64,000 nt of DNA from UBA1351 sp963677885 (GCA_963677885.1 OY782500.1:3410001-3474000); one strand, 5' to 3'. Counted from the stretch's first letter, positions 17,774-26,682 are shown. Notes: a model not told the origin generated them from the sequence alone. Program-made: numbers and translations.

Positions 17774-19376
17774 AGTACTTATTGTTGATGACGAACATAT
17801 TGTTCAGCTGGCATTAAAGTCCCTTATTGACTGGCAGGGGTTAAACTGTGAAATAAGAGCCCTCTGTTCCAATGGTCTGGAGGCTAAAGAAATGATGGAT
17901 AAGGAATCTGTCGATTTAGTCATTACAGACATCAATATGCCTGTCATGGATGGTCTTGCCCTTATTGAATGGATAAATGATAAGAGCCCGAATACAAAGC
18001 TTATCGTACTCAGTGCCTATAATGATTATGATTATGTTAGGAGAGCCTTTGTTTTGGGCGTATCTGACTATATTTTGAAAGCAGATATGGATCCTGAATC
18101 ACTTGCTATTATGGTAAGGAAACTTCTAAGTGATAACAATCTGGAACATGATTCGCACAGTCAGGATAATACCCTGACTCCTAATCTGGAAACCCCAAAA
18201 GAACTGGTAATTGAAGCCTGTATCGACAACAGATATAATCTGGATGAAGCTTATGTCAGGATGCATTTGAGCCAAGAAGAACTGTCGGCAAACTGGAATT
18301 GCTTTGTTGTTCTGGTTGATGACTTCAATAAGGTTGTCAATAGATATGACGATGAAGAAATTTTTGACTTTATACAACATATGGTAAACACGATTACAGG
18401 CCGACTGCCTAAAAGTCATTTTCATTATGTACTGGTCAGGTCAGCAAACGTATATTGTGTTGTTCTTGAAAAGAAGCTGGGTTCACAAAAAGAAAACAGA
18501 TGTGAGGTTAATGGGGTCTTAAAGGGGATTCAAAGGGCCCTGGAAACTTATATGGATATAACCGTAACCATCGGCCTTTGGGATGAAGGCCTTAGTTTTG
18601 ATAATCTTGGCTCTGCTTATGAACATGCTGAGAGACTTGCTGAACTTCGTTATATCTACGGTAAGAGGAGGATTATTTATCCGGAAGATGCTGGTTTTAT
18701 TAAACGGGTTGAGTCTCATTCCATTATGGGCCATATGGAGAAGCTAAATCAATCGATTAAAGAACTGGATATTCTAAAAACGGATAATGAACTGACCCTT
18801 CTCTTGAATGAAATCGCCACATACAAGGAGTCCAGTCTTAAGGATCTTTTTGGCTACTATATGGAGCTTTTAATATCCATTATCACTGAATTTAGAAATA
18901 TGGAAAATGACTTAATGAACGCCTTTGATCATAATACTGATTTTCTCCAGGTCATGCAGCAGTATGAGACAAAGGACGAACTTCATGCATGGTTCAGAAA
19001 CCTGATTCAGAATATGATGACCTATATGATTGATAATCAAAGAGACGATACTGGTTATTATATACGTCAGGCAAAAAAATATATGGAAGACCACTATATG
19101 GATAACTTGAATCTAGCCTTTATGGCTGAAATAGTCGAGCTGAGTGAGTCTTACTTTTCCAGCCTTTTTGTTAAGGAAACAGGTGAGTCTTTTATCCAGT
19201 ATCTGACAAGAATTCGCATCAAGAAGGCATCTGAGTTGCTGAAGGGCTCTAATTTAAAGGTTTATCAGATTGCTGACAAGGTTGGTTATGACAATACCGA
19301 ACATTTCAGCCGGGTCTTCAAGAAAATCATGGGAATCAGTCCTAATCAGTATAAAAATAAAAAACATCAATATTGA
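17766..19376 (+). CDS. YesN-type response regulator, AraC DNA-binding output
   Basis: A 536-residue regulator. The receiver domain occupies residues 1-120, with the phospho-acceptor Asp55 in ITDINMPVMDG and the conserved lysine in ILKADM. A long middle domain follows. The C-terminal AraC helix-turn-helix pair covers about 435-535 (LNLAFMAEIVELSESYFSSLFVKETG, VGYDNTEHFSRVFKKIMG). It begins at TTG 17766 behind AAAGGGGGGAAG, overlapping the kinase gene, so translation is probably coupled. The predicted target is the promoter of the solute-binding protein gene at 19481. Confidence 0.92.
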   Translation: MFKVLIVDDEHIVQLALKSLIDWQGLNCEIRALCSNGLEAKEMMDKESVDLVITDINMPVMDGLALIEWINDKSPNTKLIVLSAYNDYDYVRRAFVLGVSDYILKADMDPESLAIMVRKLLSDNNLEHDSHSQDNTLTPNLETPKELVIEACIDNRYNLDEAYVRMHLSQEELSANWNCFVVLVDDFNKVVNRYDDEEIFDFIQHMVNTITGRLPKSHFHYVLVRSANVYCVVLEKKLGSQKENRCEVNGVLKGIQRALETYMDITVTIGLWDEGLSFDNLGSAYEHAERLAELRYIYGKRRIIYPEDAGFIKRVESHSIMGHMEKLNQSIKELDILKTDNELTLLLNEIATYKESSLKDLFGYYMELLISIITEFRNMENDLMNAFDHNTDFLQVMQQYETKDELHAWFRNLIQNMMTYMIDNQRDDTGYYIRQAKKYMEDHYMDNLNLAFMAEIVELSESYFSSLFVKETGESFIQYLTRIRIKKASELLKGSNLKVYQIADKVGYDNTEHFSRVFKKIMGISPNQYKNKKHQY

Positions 19377-19480
19377 ATAATTAATATCATGGAAATGGGC
19401 CGGTCAAATCGCTATGATTGAATCATCTCCTGCAGGGATAGTTATTATACATATTGTTTGGGTTTTATTAGGAGGATATG

Positions 19481-20824
19481 ATGAAAAAAATATTATCACT
19501 TGTAATGGTAACCATATTGGTCTTAGGTTTGGTGGTAGGATGCGGTCAAAAAGATGAGTCTGGTGAGTCGGTGCAGACAGGAAATGCTTCGGATGCAACG
19601 AAGGAAACCGGAAGCGGTCAAAAAGAAGATACTGTTACCGACACAAAAGAAGATGTGACACTGACGATGCTGATTCACGACAATCTCATGTTTGAATATT
19701 TTACAGACAGAGTTAATATCAATGAAGTATATCAGGAGATTGCTCCACATGTAACCATAGAAATAGAAAAGGCAAAAGATTCAGGCCAGCTGGAAGAGAC
19801 TTTGAAAATCAGATATTCAGCTAATGAGCTGCCTGACCTAATGCTGTTGAAACCTTATATGCTCAGTGACTTCGAAGATGCACTTGCTTCTCTTAACGAT
19901 ACTAAGGCTAATGGAACAAACCTTTTTGCCAAGGACTATGCAGTAGAAGGTAACGTTGTTGGTATTCCCGAAACTGCCTTTTATGAGTTTGTCTTCTACC
20001 GTAAAAGTATTTTTGAAGAGTTGGGTCTCGAAATTCCAACAACTTGGGATGATTTTATTGGTGTAGCTGAAACGATTAAGTCGAATTCAGACTATATTCC
20101 AATCGCTTTAGGTGGAAAAGACGCCTGGCCGGATTATCCCTTTAACGAGTTCATGCCTTGTTTGGAAGCCGGCCTTGGTGATTACTGGAACGTAATGGCT
20201 ACTATTGATGAACCTTTTAGTCCTGGACAGGCCTTCTATGATTCCTATGTTAAAATTCAAAAGTTATATGATGCAGATGTTTTTGGTGAAGATCCACTGG
20301 GACTTGGCTTTGACCAAGCAAAAGGCCTCTTTGTTGCTAAGGAAGCAGCTATGATGGCTGCAGGCCAATGGTATATCAGTGACTATACTGAAAATGGAGG
20401 AGACGTGGATGACCTTGGACTCTTCTTCCTTCCAACAAGAACATCTGTAAACGATCCCTTTAGGGCAACGGTTATGGCTGATGGTTTTATGTCCACACCA
20501 AAAGACGGTCAACATGTTGATGAGGCAAAAGCCTTTATTGACTGGTATTTTTCCAGTGATTACTATGCAACCTATCTGGGAACAAAAGGTTTAGGTGCAA
20601 CTGTTGAAGGTGTAACCGTTGATGTACCTCTTCTCAATGAAGCCTTTGACCGTCAGGAATTAGAATATGTTCTCTATGATGGTGGTAACGCTGACTTTAA
20701 TGATATTGCCAATTCTATAGGCTTTGATGTCAAACGTCTTGGTCAGGAAATGCTGGCAGGTGAAGACTTTGAAGAATTAATGGCGGATCTTAACAAGGAT
20801 TGGAAAAAAGCGAAAAACAATTAA
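19481..20824 (+). CDS. ABC importer solute-binding lipoprotein (sugar type)
   Basis: A 447-residue extracellular binding protein of the type 1 sugar family. The signal peptide MKKILSLVMVTILVLGLVVGC has a lipobox (VVGC) with lipid-anchored Cys21, and is followed by an acidic, Ser/Thr-rich linker. Two ATG codons stand in tandem (19478, 19481). The second has the better 5-bp spacing to AGGAGG. Conserved parts include GIPETAFYEFVFYRKSIFEELGLEIPTTWDDF and the C-terminal DWYFSSDYY region. Two permease genes follow, but no ATPase gene; a shared MsmX-like ATPase encoded elsewhere is likely. Confidence 0.92.
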   Translation: MKKILSLVMVTILVLGLVVGCGQKDESGESVQTGNASDATKETGSGQKEDTVTDTKEDVTLTMLIHDNLMFEYFTDRVNINEVYQEIAPHVTIEIEKAKDSGQLEETLKIRYSANELPDLMLLKPYMLSDFEDALASLNDTKANGTNLFAKDYAVEGNVVGIPETAFYEFVFYRKSIFEELGLEIPTTWDDFIGVAETIKSNSDYIPIALGGKDAWPDYPFNEFMPCLEAGLGDYWNVMATIDEPFSPGQAFYDSYVKIQKLYDADVFGEDPLGLGFDQAKGLFVAKEAAMMAAGQWYISDYTENGGDVDDLGLFFLPTRTSVNDPFRATVMADGFMSTPKDGQHVDEAKAFIDWYFSSDYYATYLGTKGLGATVEGVTVDVPLLNEAFDRQELEYVLYDGGNADFNDIANSIGFDVKRLGQEMLAGEDFEELMADLNKDWKKAKNN

Positions 20825-20840
20825 TAGATAGAACAGGATG

Positions 20841-20862
20841 CACCCGGAGAAAATTCCGGGTG
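20841..20862 (+). promoter_or_regulatory. Intercistronic hairpin between binding protein and permease genes
   Basis: CACCCGGA and TCCGGGTG form a perfect 8-bp stem with a 6-nt loop, 16 bp after the binding-protein stop. No T run follows. Such hairpins commonly protect the upstream message or reduce read-through, so that binding protein exceeds permease. Confidence 0.6.
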
Positions 20863-20880
20863 TATTTAGAAAGGAACACT

Positions 20881-21750
20881 ATGAATATACATTTGCAGAA
20901 ACGACTGCTGATTATAACCTTTTTATTCATTCCTCTTATACTTTTAGGAGTATTCGTTATATATCCCATGTTACGTTTGATCCAGTTAAGTTTTACAGAT
21001 TGGAACGGGATTTCAAAGGATATAGATTTTATTGGACTGGATAATTATATTGAGATTTTTACAGACTCCGAAGATGTATGGACCAGTTTGAAAAACAATG
21101 GTATCTATTTTTTTATGCATTTATTGGTTATTCCCCTGGAAATATTTGTTGCATTTTTATTGGATATGAAAATTAGAGGAAGCAAATTATTTAAAGGTAT
21201 TGTGTTTCTTCCCTATATCATAAATGGTGTTGCTGTCTCCTACATGTTTGCCATGCTTCTTAGTCCCGAAGGTGGGGCTCTTAACGCCCTTTTAGGATTG
21301 GTTGGAGTAGAGCCTATCCGTTGGCTAAGTGATAAGTCTATTGTCAACTATACACTGGCTTCTGTTTCCTTATGGAGATTCTCAGGTATGCATGTTATTC
21401 TCTTTTTGGCTGCCATTCAGTCGGTACCTGGAGATATCATTGAGGCAGCAAGAATTGATGGAGCCAATATTTTTCAACAGTATATGAAGATTATTTTACC
21501 AAGTATTACCTTGGTTGTTGATATTGTCCTTTTTCTCAATGTAAGAGGAGCCCTCCAGGTTTTTGATATTCCTTTTGTTATGACCAACGGTGGACCCGGA
21601 CATGCAAGTTCAACCTTTACCCTCCATACCATAGAAACCGCTTTTTCTTTTAACCGGTTTGGTATGGCATCGGCCATGGCCATTGTCCTCATGCTGATGA
21701 TTATCATCATCAGTCAGATTCAGAAAAAACTGGTAGGAGGTGAAGAATAA
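20881..21750 (+). CDS. ABC sugar permease, MalF/UgpA type
   Basis: A 289-residue membrane permease with six transmembrane segments. The EAA loop that contacts the ATPase is EAARIDGANIFQQYMKIILPSI. ATG 20881 follows AAAGGAA. An upstream in-frame start at 20800 would overlap the binding-protein gene and cross the intercistronic hairpin, so I reject it. The stop overlaps the next start by 1 bp (TAATG). Confidence 0.92.
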   Translation: MNIHLQKRLLIITFLFIPLILLGVFVIYPMLRLIQLSFTDWNGISKDIDFIGLDNYIEIFTDSEDVWTSLKNNGIYFFMHLLVIPLEIFVAFLLDMKIRGSKLFKGIVFLPYIINGVAVSYMFAMLLSPEGGALNALLGLVGVEPIRWLSDKSIVNYTLASVSLWRFSGMHVILFLAAIQSVPGDIIEAARIDGANIFQQYMKIILPSITLVVDIVLFLNVRGALQVFDIPFVMTNGGPGHASSTFTLHTIETAFSFNRFGMASAMAIVLMLMIIIISQIQKKLVGGEE

Positions 21751-22622
21751 TGGATCACGTTCAAATAGAATCGACCTCCATAAAACGCTATGGATTCGTC
21801 TCCAAGCTCATGAAGAAGGTAATCATTTACGGACTTTTTATCACCATATGTCTGATTGTTATATTCCCATTGCTGGTTACGATCTTCTCATCTTTTAAGA
21901 CAGCTATAGAGTTCGGGTCTAGTTTTCCTTTAGCTCCGCCACTGAAACTCATGCTGGATAATTATAAAATTGTCTTTGAAGAAGGAAAACTGCTGCTGGG
22001 TCTCAAAAATTCTTTGACCCTAGTCTTTGTGACAATCTTAATCAACACTTTTCTGGCCTCCATGGTTGCCTATGTTTTGTCTAGATTTGATTTTAGATTC
22101 AAGAAGTTATTACTTTTTATATTTCTCATAGGAATGATCGTACCGGGTTTTGTCACTGAAATTGCCAGATTTGGCATCATCAATAAACTAGGGCTCTATA
22201 ATACCATTTGGGCGCCTATTGTTATCTATGCAGGTACGGATTTACTTCAAATCTATATTTATATGCAGTTTATAAATGCGATTCCAAGGGCCTTGGACGA
22301 GAGCGCAAGAATGGATGGATGTAGTTTGTTCGGCATTTATTTTCGGATTATTCTGCCGAATATCATTCCGGCTATGGCTACCCTGGCTATTCTTAAGACC
22401 GTAGATATCATGAATGATATGTACGTACCCTATCTCTATATGCCATCCTTAAAACTACGTACCCTGACTACCTCCCTAATGAGTTTTGCTGATGCCAGAA
22501 CAGGTTCAGTGGTTCAGTTAAGTGCTGGATGCATTATAGTTATGATTCCAACATTCCTATTATACTTGTTCTTTTCAAAGTATATCTTTAAGGGGATTGT
22601 TGCAGGTGCAGTAAAAGGCTAG
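21750..22622 (+). CDS. ABC sugar permease, MalG/UgpE type
   Basis: A 290-residue second permease, with six transmembrane segments and the EAA-type loop DESARMDGCSLFGIYFRIILPNI. It pairs with the preceding gene to form the membrane pore. It is the last gene of the kinase-regulator-transporter run and is followed 7 bp later by a terminator. No glycosidase gene is linked, so the substrate cannot be guessed. Confidence 0.92.
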   Translation: MDHVQIESTSIKRYGFVSKLMKKVIIYGLFITICLIVIFPLLVTIFSSFKTAIEFGSSFPLAPPLKLMLDNYKIVFEEGKLLLGLKNSLTLVFVTILINTFLASMVAYVLSRFDFRFKKLLLFIFLIGMIVPGFVTEIARFGIINKLGLYNTIWAPIVIYAGTDLLQIYIYMQFINAIPRALDESARMDGCSLFGIYFRIILPNIIPAMATLAILKTVDIMNDMYVPYLYMPSLKLRTLTTSLMSFADARTGSVVQLSAGCIIVMIPTFLLYLFFSKYIFKGIVAGAVKG

Positions 22623-22628
22623 ATTTTT

Positions 22629-22660
22629 CAGGCAGTTCAAGTTTGGCTGCCTGTTTTTTT
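22629..22660. terminator. Terminator between convergent ABC operon and MerR gene
   Basis: CAGGCAG pairs with CTGCCTG around an 11-nt loop and is followed by seven T. It closely matches the element at 15579-15609 (AAGTTTGGCTGCCTG is identical). It lies 12 bp from the 3' end of the convergent MerR gene and may serve both directions. Confidence 0.85.
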
Positions 22661-22671
22661 ATTGAGATAAA

Positions 22672-23382
22672 TTACTTTGAGAGGAGGAGGTAGGGCTTTA
22701 GGGTCTCCATAATAGTTTCTACCTGGCTCATGTGGTCTTGGCTTGTGACGGTAGACTTTGATACAATGCTGCCTTTATATATTATTTGATAGGTAAGTGG
22801 ACTTAGATCTTCGTTGTCTCGAACTCTTACCAGTTTCAGGTCTTCTTTGTAGAGGCTTTCCAGGTCTTGTCTGGTTTCTTTGATGGCCCTTAGAAGGGGT
22901 TCTTGGTTGTCTGGACTTGCAATGGGTATAAGGTCGGTTCCGATTTCCAGTATGACGGTATCTGATTTTTCTAACATGGCAATTGTCCTTTCTTCTTCTG
23001 CCTTAAAGAAGACCTGCTCTTCAATAAAGCGCTGTATAGCAGCCGTTGAGATCTCTTCTTCACCAAAAGCATGGAGAAGAGACTTGATAAGGTGTCTTTT
23101 GTAGTTAAGTTCATCGATGTTTTGAGTCAGGTCGCTTAGCTCTTGTTGAAGCTTTTGCCCCAGGAGGGTTTTGTCCTTGGAAGTCAGGATTTCCTTAATG
23201 GAAGACAGGCTAAAATTAAAGATTTTAAGGAGTAGAATGAGCTTTAGATTCTCGATTTGGACGTCATCATAGACCCGGATATTGGATGAGTTCCGGGTGG
23301 AAGTCAGTAAACCGATTTCTTCGTAATAGCGGAGACTTCTTATGGAAATCTTGTATTTTTTGGCGAGTTCATTGATCAACAT
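22672..23382 (-). CDS. MerR-family transcriptional regulator
   Basis: A 236-residue regulator. The N-terminal winged-helix domain (about 1-70) shows the family pattern SIRSLRYYEEIGLL and NIRVYDD. A long coiled-coil dimerisation helix follows (about 75-125). The C-terminal domain (about 140-236) is not recognised and has no obvious metal-binding cysteines, so an organic ligand or none is more likely than a metal. Its own promoter has the 19-bp spacer typical of MerR-controlled promoters, which suggests autoregulation. It is divergent from a LysR gene. Confidence 0.88.
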   Translation of the reverse strand: MLINELAKKYKISIRSLRYYEEIGLLTSTRNSSNIRVYDDVQIENLKLILLLKIFNFSLSSIKEILTSKDKTLLGQKLQQELSDLTQNIDELNYKRHLIKSLLHAFGEEEISTAAIQRFIEEQVFFKAEEERTIAMLEKSDTVILEIGTDLIPIASPDNQEPLLRAIKETRQDLESLYKEDLKLVRVRDNEDLSPLTYQIIYKGSIVSKSTVTSQDHMSQVETIMETLKPYLLLSK

Positions 23383-23416
23383 AGGAAATGGTCCTTTCTA
23401 ATCTTCTTCGATTATT

Positions 23417-23447
23417 AGTATATCCGATGACGTAAGGGAAGTGTCAA
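23417..23447 (-). promoter_or_regulatory. MerR-type promoter with 19-bp spacer
   Basis: On the minus strand TTGACA (23442-23447) and TATACT (23417-23422) are separated by 19 bp rather than 17. MerR-family activators twist such long-spaced promoters into an active form (family knowledge). The promoter lies 35 bp ahead of the MerR gene start. Confidence 0.65.
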
Positions 23448-23536
23448 ATGGATTTTATAGTTGACGGTATAGGAAATCTTACTTATGATAAATAGAGTAG
23501 GTGAAAGCTTTGGAAATGAAAAGGGGGATGTTTCTG

Positions 23537-24427
23537 ATGAACACGACACAAATTCAGTATTTTCTTGCTGCAGCAAGGCATTTGAATTTCACTGTTGCTG
23601 CAAAGGAGCTTCATATCACTCAACCTGCTCTTAGCAAGCAGATTCATTCACTGGAAAAAGAATTGAACATGGTCCTTTTCTTGATTAAGAAAAAAAGTGT
23701 CTCTCTGACACCTGCCGGAAAAGTTCTTCTCAAGGAGCTTCCATTACTTCAGGAACATTACAATGATATCATACATGAAGCCAGTATTGTTAATGAGGGT
23801 ATGATTGGGGAAGTTAGGATGGCGATGCTGGAAGGCCAGATGGTTGGAGAAACCTTTAAGAATATTTTTGCCGGTTTCGTTCAGGAATACTCCAATATTT
23901 CGGTGAGACTCCTTCGGGATTCCTTTAAGAATATTCGTAAGCAATTATTTGATGGGGAAATCGATATCGCTGTTAGCCTGGAAATGGATATTGTTGATCA
24001 TCCTGGTCTATCCTGTGAAGTGATTGATATCAGTCGTGCCATTATGGTGGTTTCAAAAGACCATCCGATTCGGAAAAAGACGATCAAAGATTGGTCGGAT
24101 TTAACAGAAGAAACCTTTATCCTCATTGACCCCAGTGATTGTAAGGAAGGATCAGAGCTGGTTTTTAAGGATTGTCATGAAAATGGTTTCATACCCAATG
24201 TAAAATATGCGCCTTCCCTGGAAACTGTTATGTTGTGGGTGGAAGCTGGTCTTGGAATTGGGATTGTTAATACAATGAATGCTATCGTCAACAACCCCCT
24301 TGTTCATGTCATTGATGCGATTCAACTGGATGAAACAAAGATTGTCCTGGTGTGGCGGGAAGAGAAATTGAAACCTTCAGCAAGATTATTCATCGATTAC
24401 TATTTAGATAAAATCCAAACAATATAA
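23537..24427 (+). CDS. LysR-family transcriptional regulator
   Basis: A 296-residue regulator. The N-terminal helix-turn-helix (MNTTQIQYFLAAARHLNFTVAAKELHITQPALSKQIHSLE, given here in parts) is standard, and a type 2 periplasmic-binding-like effector domain follows (about 92-290). I chose ATG 23537 because family members begin just before this segment and AAGGGGGATG precedes it. An in-frame GTG at 23501 and ATG at 23528 are alternatives. It probably regulates the methyltransferase-like gene 107 bp downstream, but LysR genes more often control a divergent gene, which here is MerR. Confidence 0.88.
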   Translation: MNTTQIQYFLAAARHLNFTVAAKELHITQPALSKQIHSLEKELNMVLFLIKKKSVSLTPAGKVLLKELPLLQEHYNDIIHEASIVNEGMIGEVRMAMLEGQMVGETFKNIFAGFVQEYSNISVRLLRDSFKNIRKQLFDGEIDIAVSLEMDIVDHPGLSCEVIDISRAIMVVSKDHPIRKKTIKDWSDLTEETFILIDPSDCKEGSELVFKDCHENGFIPNVKYAPSLETVMLWVEAGLGIGIVNTMNAIVNNPLVHVIDAIQLDETKIVLVWREEKLKPSARLFIDYYLDKIQTI

Positions 24428-24482
24428 TGATTATTTTATAACAAACTTTTGGTTATGATGTAAGAACTAAAAGCAATTTCAC

Positions 24483-24534
24483 AAACCTCTTTTCCTAAGT
24501 TATGATTGAAATATCTTATGGAGGAGGTTTTTTT
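24483..24534 (+). promoter_or_regulatory. Hairpin that hides the ribosome site of the UroD-like gene
   Basis: AAACCTC (24483-24489) pairs with GAGGTTT (24524-24530). The inner CCTAAG pairs with CTTA(T)GG around a 15-nt loop. The 3' arm is the ribosome site GGAGGAGG itself, and seven T follow directly before the ATG. The structure could act as a terminator or block translation. No ligand-binding domain was identified. Confidence 0.5.
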
Positions 24535-25650
24535 ATGAACAAATTTGAAATGCTGAATAATGCTATTAATCTTGGACCGGTAGCAAGTAAGGCAGACATA
24601 CCGGTCTATCCAATGATGGCTACATATGCAGCTGTGCCAGCAGGCAAGACTCAAAGTCACATTTTCGAAAGTAACGACAACTGGATAGAAGCTATGACAG
24701 AAACGTTTGATATCCTGGGACGTGATCCGGACCTTGTATTTCCTATGAATCCGTCTGATGTAACTTTTGTGGAGCAGCTAAAGGTTAAAATCCCGGGCAA
24801 GGATCTTCCGGATGATGAACTTTTTCAATTTCTTGAGGAAGAACTAATGACCAGAGATGATTATCAGACAATCATTGATAAAGGCATGGATGCCTGGCAA
24901 CTGCCTTTTGTGGCTTCTATTCAAAATCCACCAATTAAGCAGAATTTCATGACTAACTTTAAAGTTATCATGAAGTTCATTCAGTGTGGAAAAAGAATGG
25001 GTAAGAACAAGAAGTATTGGGAAAAAAGGGGAGTACCTACAGCTTATCAAGCGGCAACAGCGCCGGCCTTTGATACCTTTTCAATGAGCCGAAGAATGGA
25101 AAGCTTCTTTTATGACTTGTTTGACTGTCCGGATCAAGTCAAGGCAGCATGTAAAAGAGCGACTCCGGATATTATCAAAACTGTATTAAGAACGGCAAAA
25201 CCCGGCGATCGTGTGGCAATTTTTGCAATGCGCTCTTCAGCTACCTTTATTTCTCCAGCCATGTTCGAAGAATTCGTTCTTCCCTATCTGAAAGAAATGG
25301 TAGAAACATTCTTTGAAAAAGGTATGGTTTCAGTTCTTCACTGTGATGGAAACTGGCTGCCTATGTTGCCTTATTTTAAGGAGTTTCCACCTAAGAGCTG
25401 CATCGTTGAGCTGGATGGTGACACAGATATTTTTGAAGCCAAAAAAATACTTAAGGGACACCTTTGCATTAGAGGCGATGTACCTGCCAATCTATTAGCT
25501 TTTGGAACCAGTGAAGAAGTAGCAACATATTGTGACAAGCTCATTGAGCTTGGTATGGAAGGTGGACTCATCATTGGATCTGGTTGTGAAGTTCCTCTCA
25601 ACGCCAAAGTAGAGAACATGCAGACCTTTTTGAACTGCACCCAGGCCTGA
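24535..25650 (+). CDS. Uroporphyrinogen-decarboxylase-family protein, probable corrinoid-linked methyltransferase
   Basis: A 371-residue protein of the UroD/MtaA superfamily; in anaerobes most such stand-alone proteins move methyl groups between corrinoid proteins and a thiol or folate (family knowledge). The start is ATG 24535 after GGAGGAGG. The zinc-site region differs from classic MtaA. His269-Cys270-Asp271 (LHCDGNW) and Cys351 (GSGCEVP) are present, whereas MtaA has His-x-Cys. It may therefore bind metal differently or use another acceptor. No corrinoid-binding protein gene is adjacent. A CobW-type GTPase gene follows after 7 bp. It is not heme hemE: the fit to true decarboxylases is poor. 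Confidence 0.75.
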   Translation: MNKFEMLNNAINLGPVASKADIPVYPMMATYAAVPAGKTQSHIFESNDNWIEAMTETFDILGRDPDLVFPMNPSDVTFVEQLKVKIPGKDLPDDELFQFLEEELMTRDDYQTIIDKGMDAWQLPFVASIQNPPIKQNFMTNFKVIMKFIQCGKRMGKNKKYWEKRGVPTAYQAATAPAFDTFSMSRRMESFFYDLFDCPDQVKAACKRATPDIIKTVLRTAKPGDRVAIFAMRSSATFISPAMFEEFVLPYLKEMVETFFEKGMVSVLHCDGNWLPMLPYFKEFPPKSCIVELDGDTDIFEAKKILKGHLCIRGDVPANLLAFGTSEEVATYCDKLIELGMEGGLIIGSGCEVPLNAKVENMQTFLNCTQA

Positions 25651-25657
25651 GAATGAT

Positions 25658-26233
25658 ATGAAGTTAACAATCCTGGGTGGCTTTTTAGGAAGTGGTAAAA
25701 CGACCATACTTAATCAATACATCCAAAATATAACTTCGAATACTGGAGGCGATTATCTGTTGTCAGTGATTGAAAATGACCATGGAACGACAGAAGTTGA
25801 TGCACTAATCCTTGAGAACAATGATATTAAAGTTTGGAGAATCTCCGGTGGCTGTGTCTGTTGTACAGTAACAGGAAATCTCATCGAAGCTATACATTCA
25901 CTTTATGATGAAATAAAGCCAGATGAAATTTTGGTGGAATTAACAGGTGTTGCTGAACCACACCAGGTTTTGACCAATGTGATGACCTATATCAAACGAC
26001 CCATTGACCAAGTCAAGGTAATTACGGTGATTGATATGTCCAGATTTGATGTTTTTTCCAAGCTCATGCCGCCCATCTATAAACTCCAATGCCTTGGAAC
26101 GGATTATCTAATTCTTAACAAACTGGATCCAAAAGAAAATGTGGACAAAACGATTGAAAGTGTCCGGCAAGTATTTGAATATGAGAATCCCATCAGGGTC
26201 TGGCACCTGGAAGATGAAAGGTGGAGTTTCTAA
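25658..26233 (+). CDS. CobW/COG0523-type G3E GTPase, GTPase domain only
   Basis: A 191-residue metal-chaperone-like GTPase. It has Walker A GGFLGSGKTT (7-16), the metal-binding GGCVCC motif (Cys66, Cys68, Cys69) and the guanine-specificity motif NKLD (154-157). Family members are usually 300 residues or more, because a CobW C-terminal domain follows. Here the protein ends just after the GTPase fold. The next gene, 2 bp on in another frame, looks like the missing domain. It sits behind a UroD-like gene, so cobalt or cobalamin handling is a reasonable guess, but zinc or nickel cannot be excluded. Confidence 0.88.
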   Translation: MKLTILGGFLGSGKTTILNQYIQNITSNTGGDYLLSVIENDHGTTEVDALILENNDIKVWRISGGCVCCTVTGNLIEAIHSLYDEIKPDEILVELTGVAEPHQVLTNVMTYIKRPIDQVKVITVIDMSRFDVFSKLMPPIYKLQCLGTDYLILNKLDPKENVDKTIESVRQVFEYENPIRVWHLEDERWSF

Positions 26234-26235
26234 AG

Positions 26236-26643
26236 ATGAAGACAGCAAGTCTCAGAATAAAATCAAGTCATCATAGGCAAGTCAAGGATAAGCCCTATAT
26301 TAAAAGTTATAGGGTGAATATCCTTAGGCAAAACCTGAATTGTCTCCCTATAGAATGGTGTGAGAAGTTGTTGGAAGAGATTAGCCTATACTTTGATATG
26401 GAGGGGGTTATACCAGGCCATATAAAGGGGATTCTATTGATGGATACATATAAAGCAAGTTTTTCGGTAACGCATACCGGAAAGGTTTCGACGACCAAGT
26501 ATGATTATGATGAGGAGGTCTCAATCGCTACTTGCCAATGTGGGCTGTTTAAGTTTGATGTTTTATCCTACGTTGAACCTAGAGACGGATATGAGGAGTA
26601 TTTAGTCAAGCAGTGGATACCCCTTGTTTGTGAAGAGTCATAA
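26236..26643 (+). CDS. Small protein resembling a detached CobW C-terminal domain
   Basis: A 135-residue protein, unrecognised at first sight. The stretch GVIPGHIKGILLMDTYKASF resembles the xxRxKGxxxL strand of CobW C-terminal domains. A CxC pair (ATCQCGLFKFD) and a C-terminal Cys could bind metal. It starts at ATG 26236 behind AAAGGTGGAG; a GTG at 26221 would overlap the GTPase gene. Together with the GTPase it would add up to a normal CobW length (326 residues). A frameshift in a once fused gene or a natural two-subunit form are both possible; the good ribosome site favours the latter. Confidence 0.6.
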   Translation: MKTASLRIKSSHHRQVKDKPYIKSYRVNILRQNLNCLPIEWCEKLLEEISLYFDMEGVIPGHIKGILLMDTYKASFSVTHTGKVSTTKYDYDEEVSIATCQCGLFKFDVLSYVEPRDGYEEYLVKQWIPLVCEES

Positions 26644-26682
26644 GAGTATGGTTAAATGTAAATAAATATGCAATCATAAGTT

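Noticed and set aside
24535..25650. UroD-like gene as heme hemE
   Set aside because: No heme genes are linked, and the His-Cys-Asp and C-terminal Cys motifs fit the methyltransferase side of the superfamily better.
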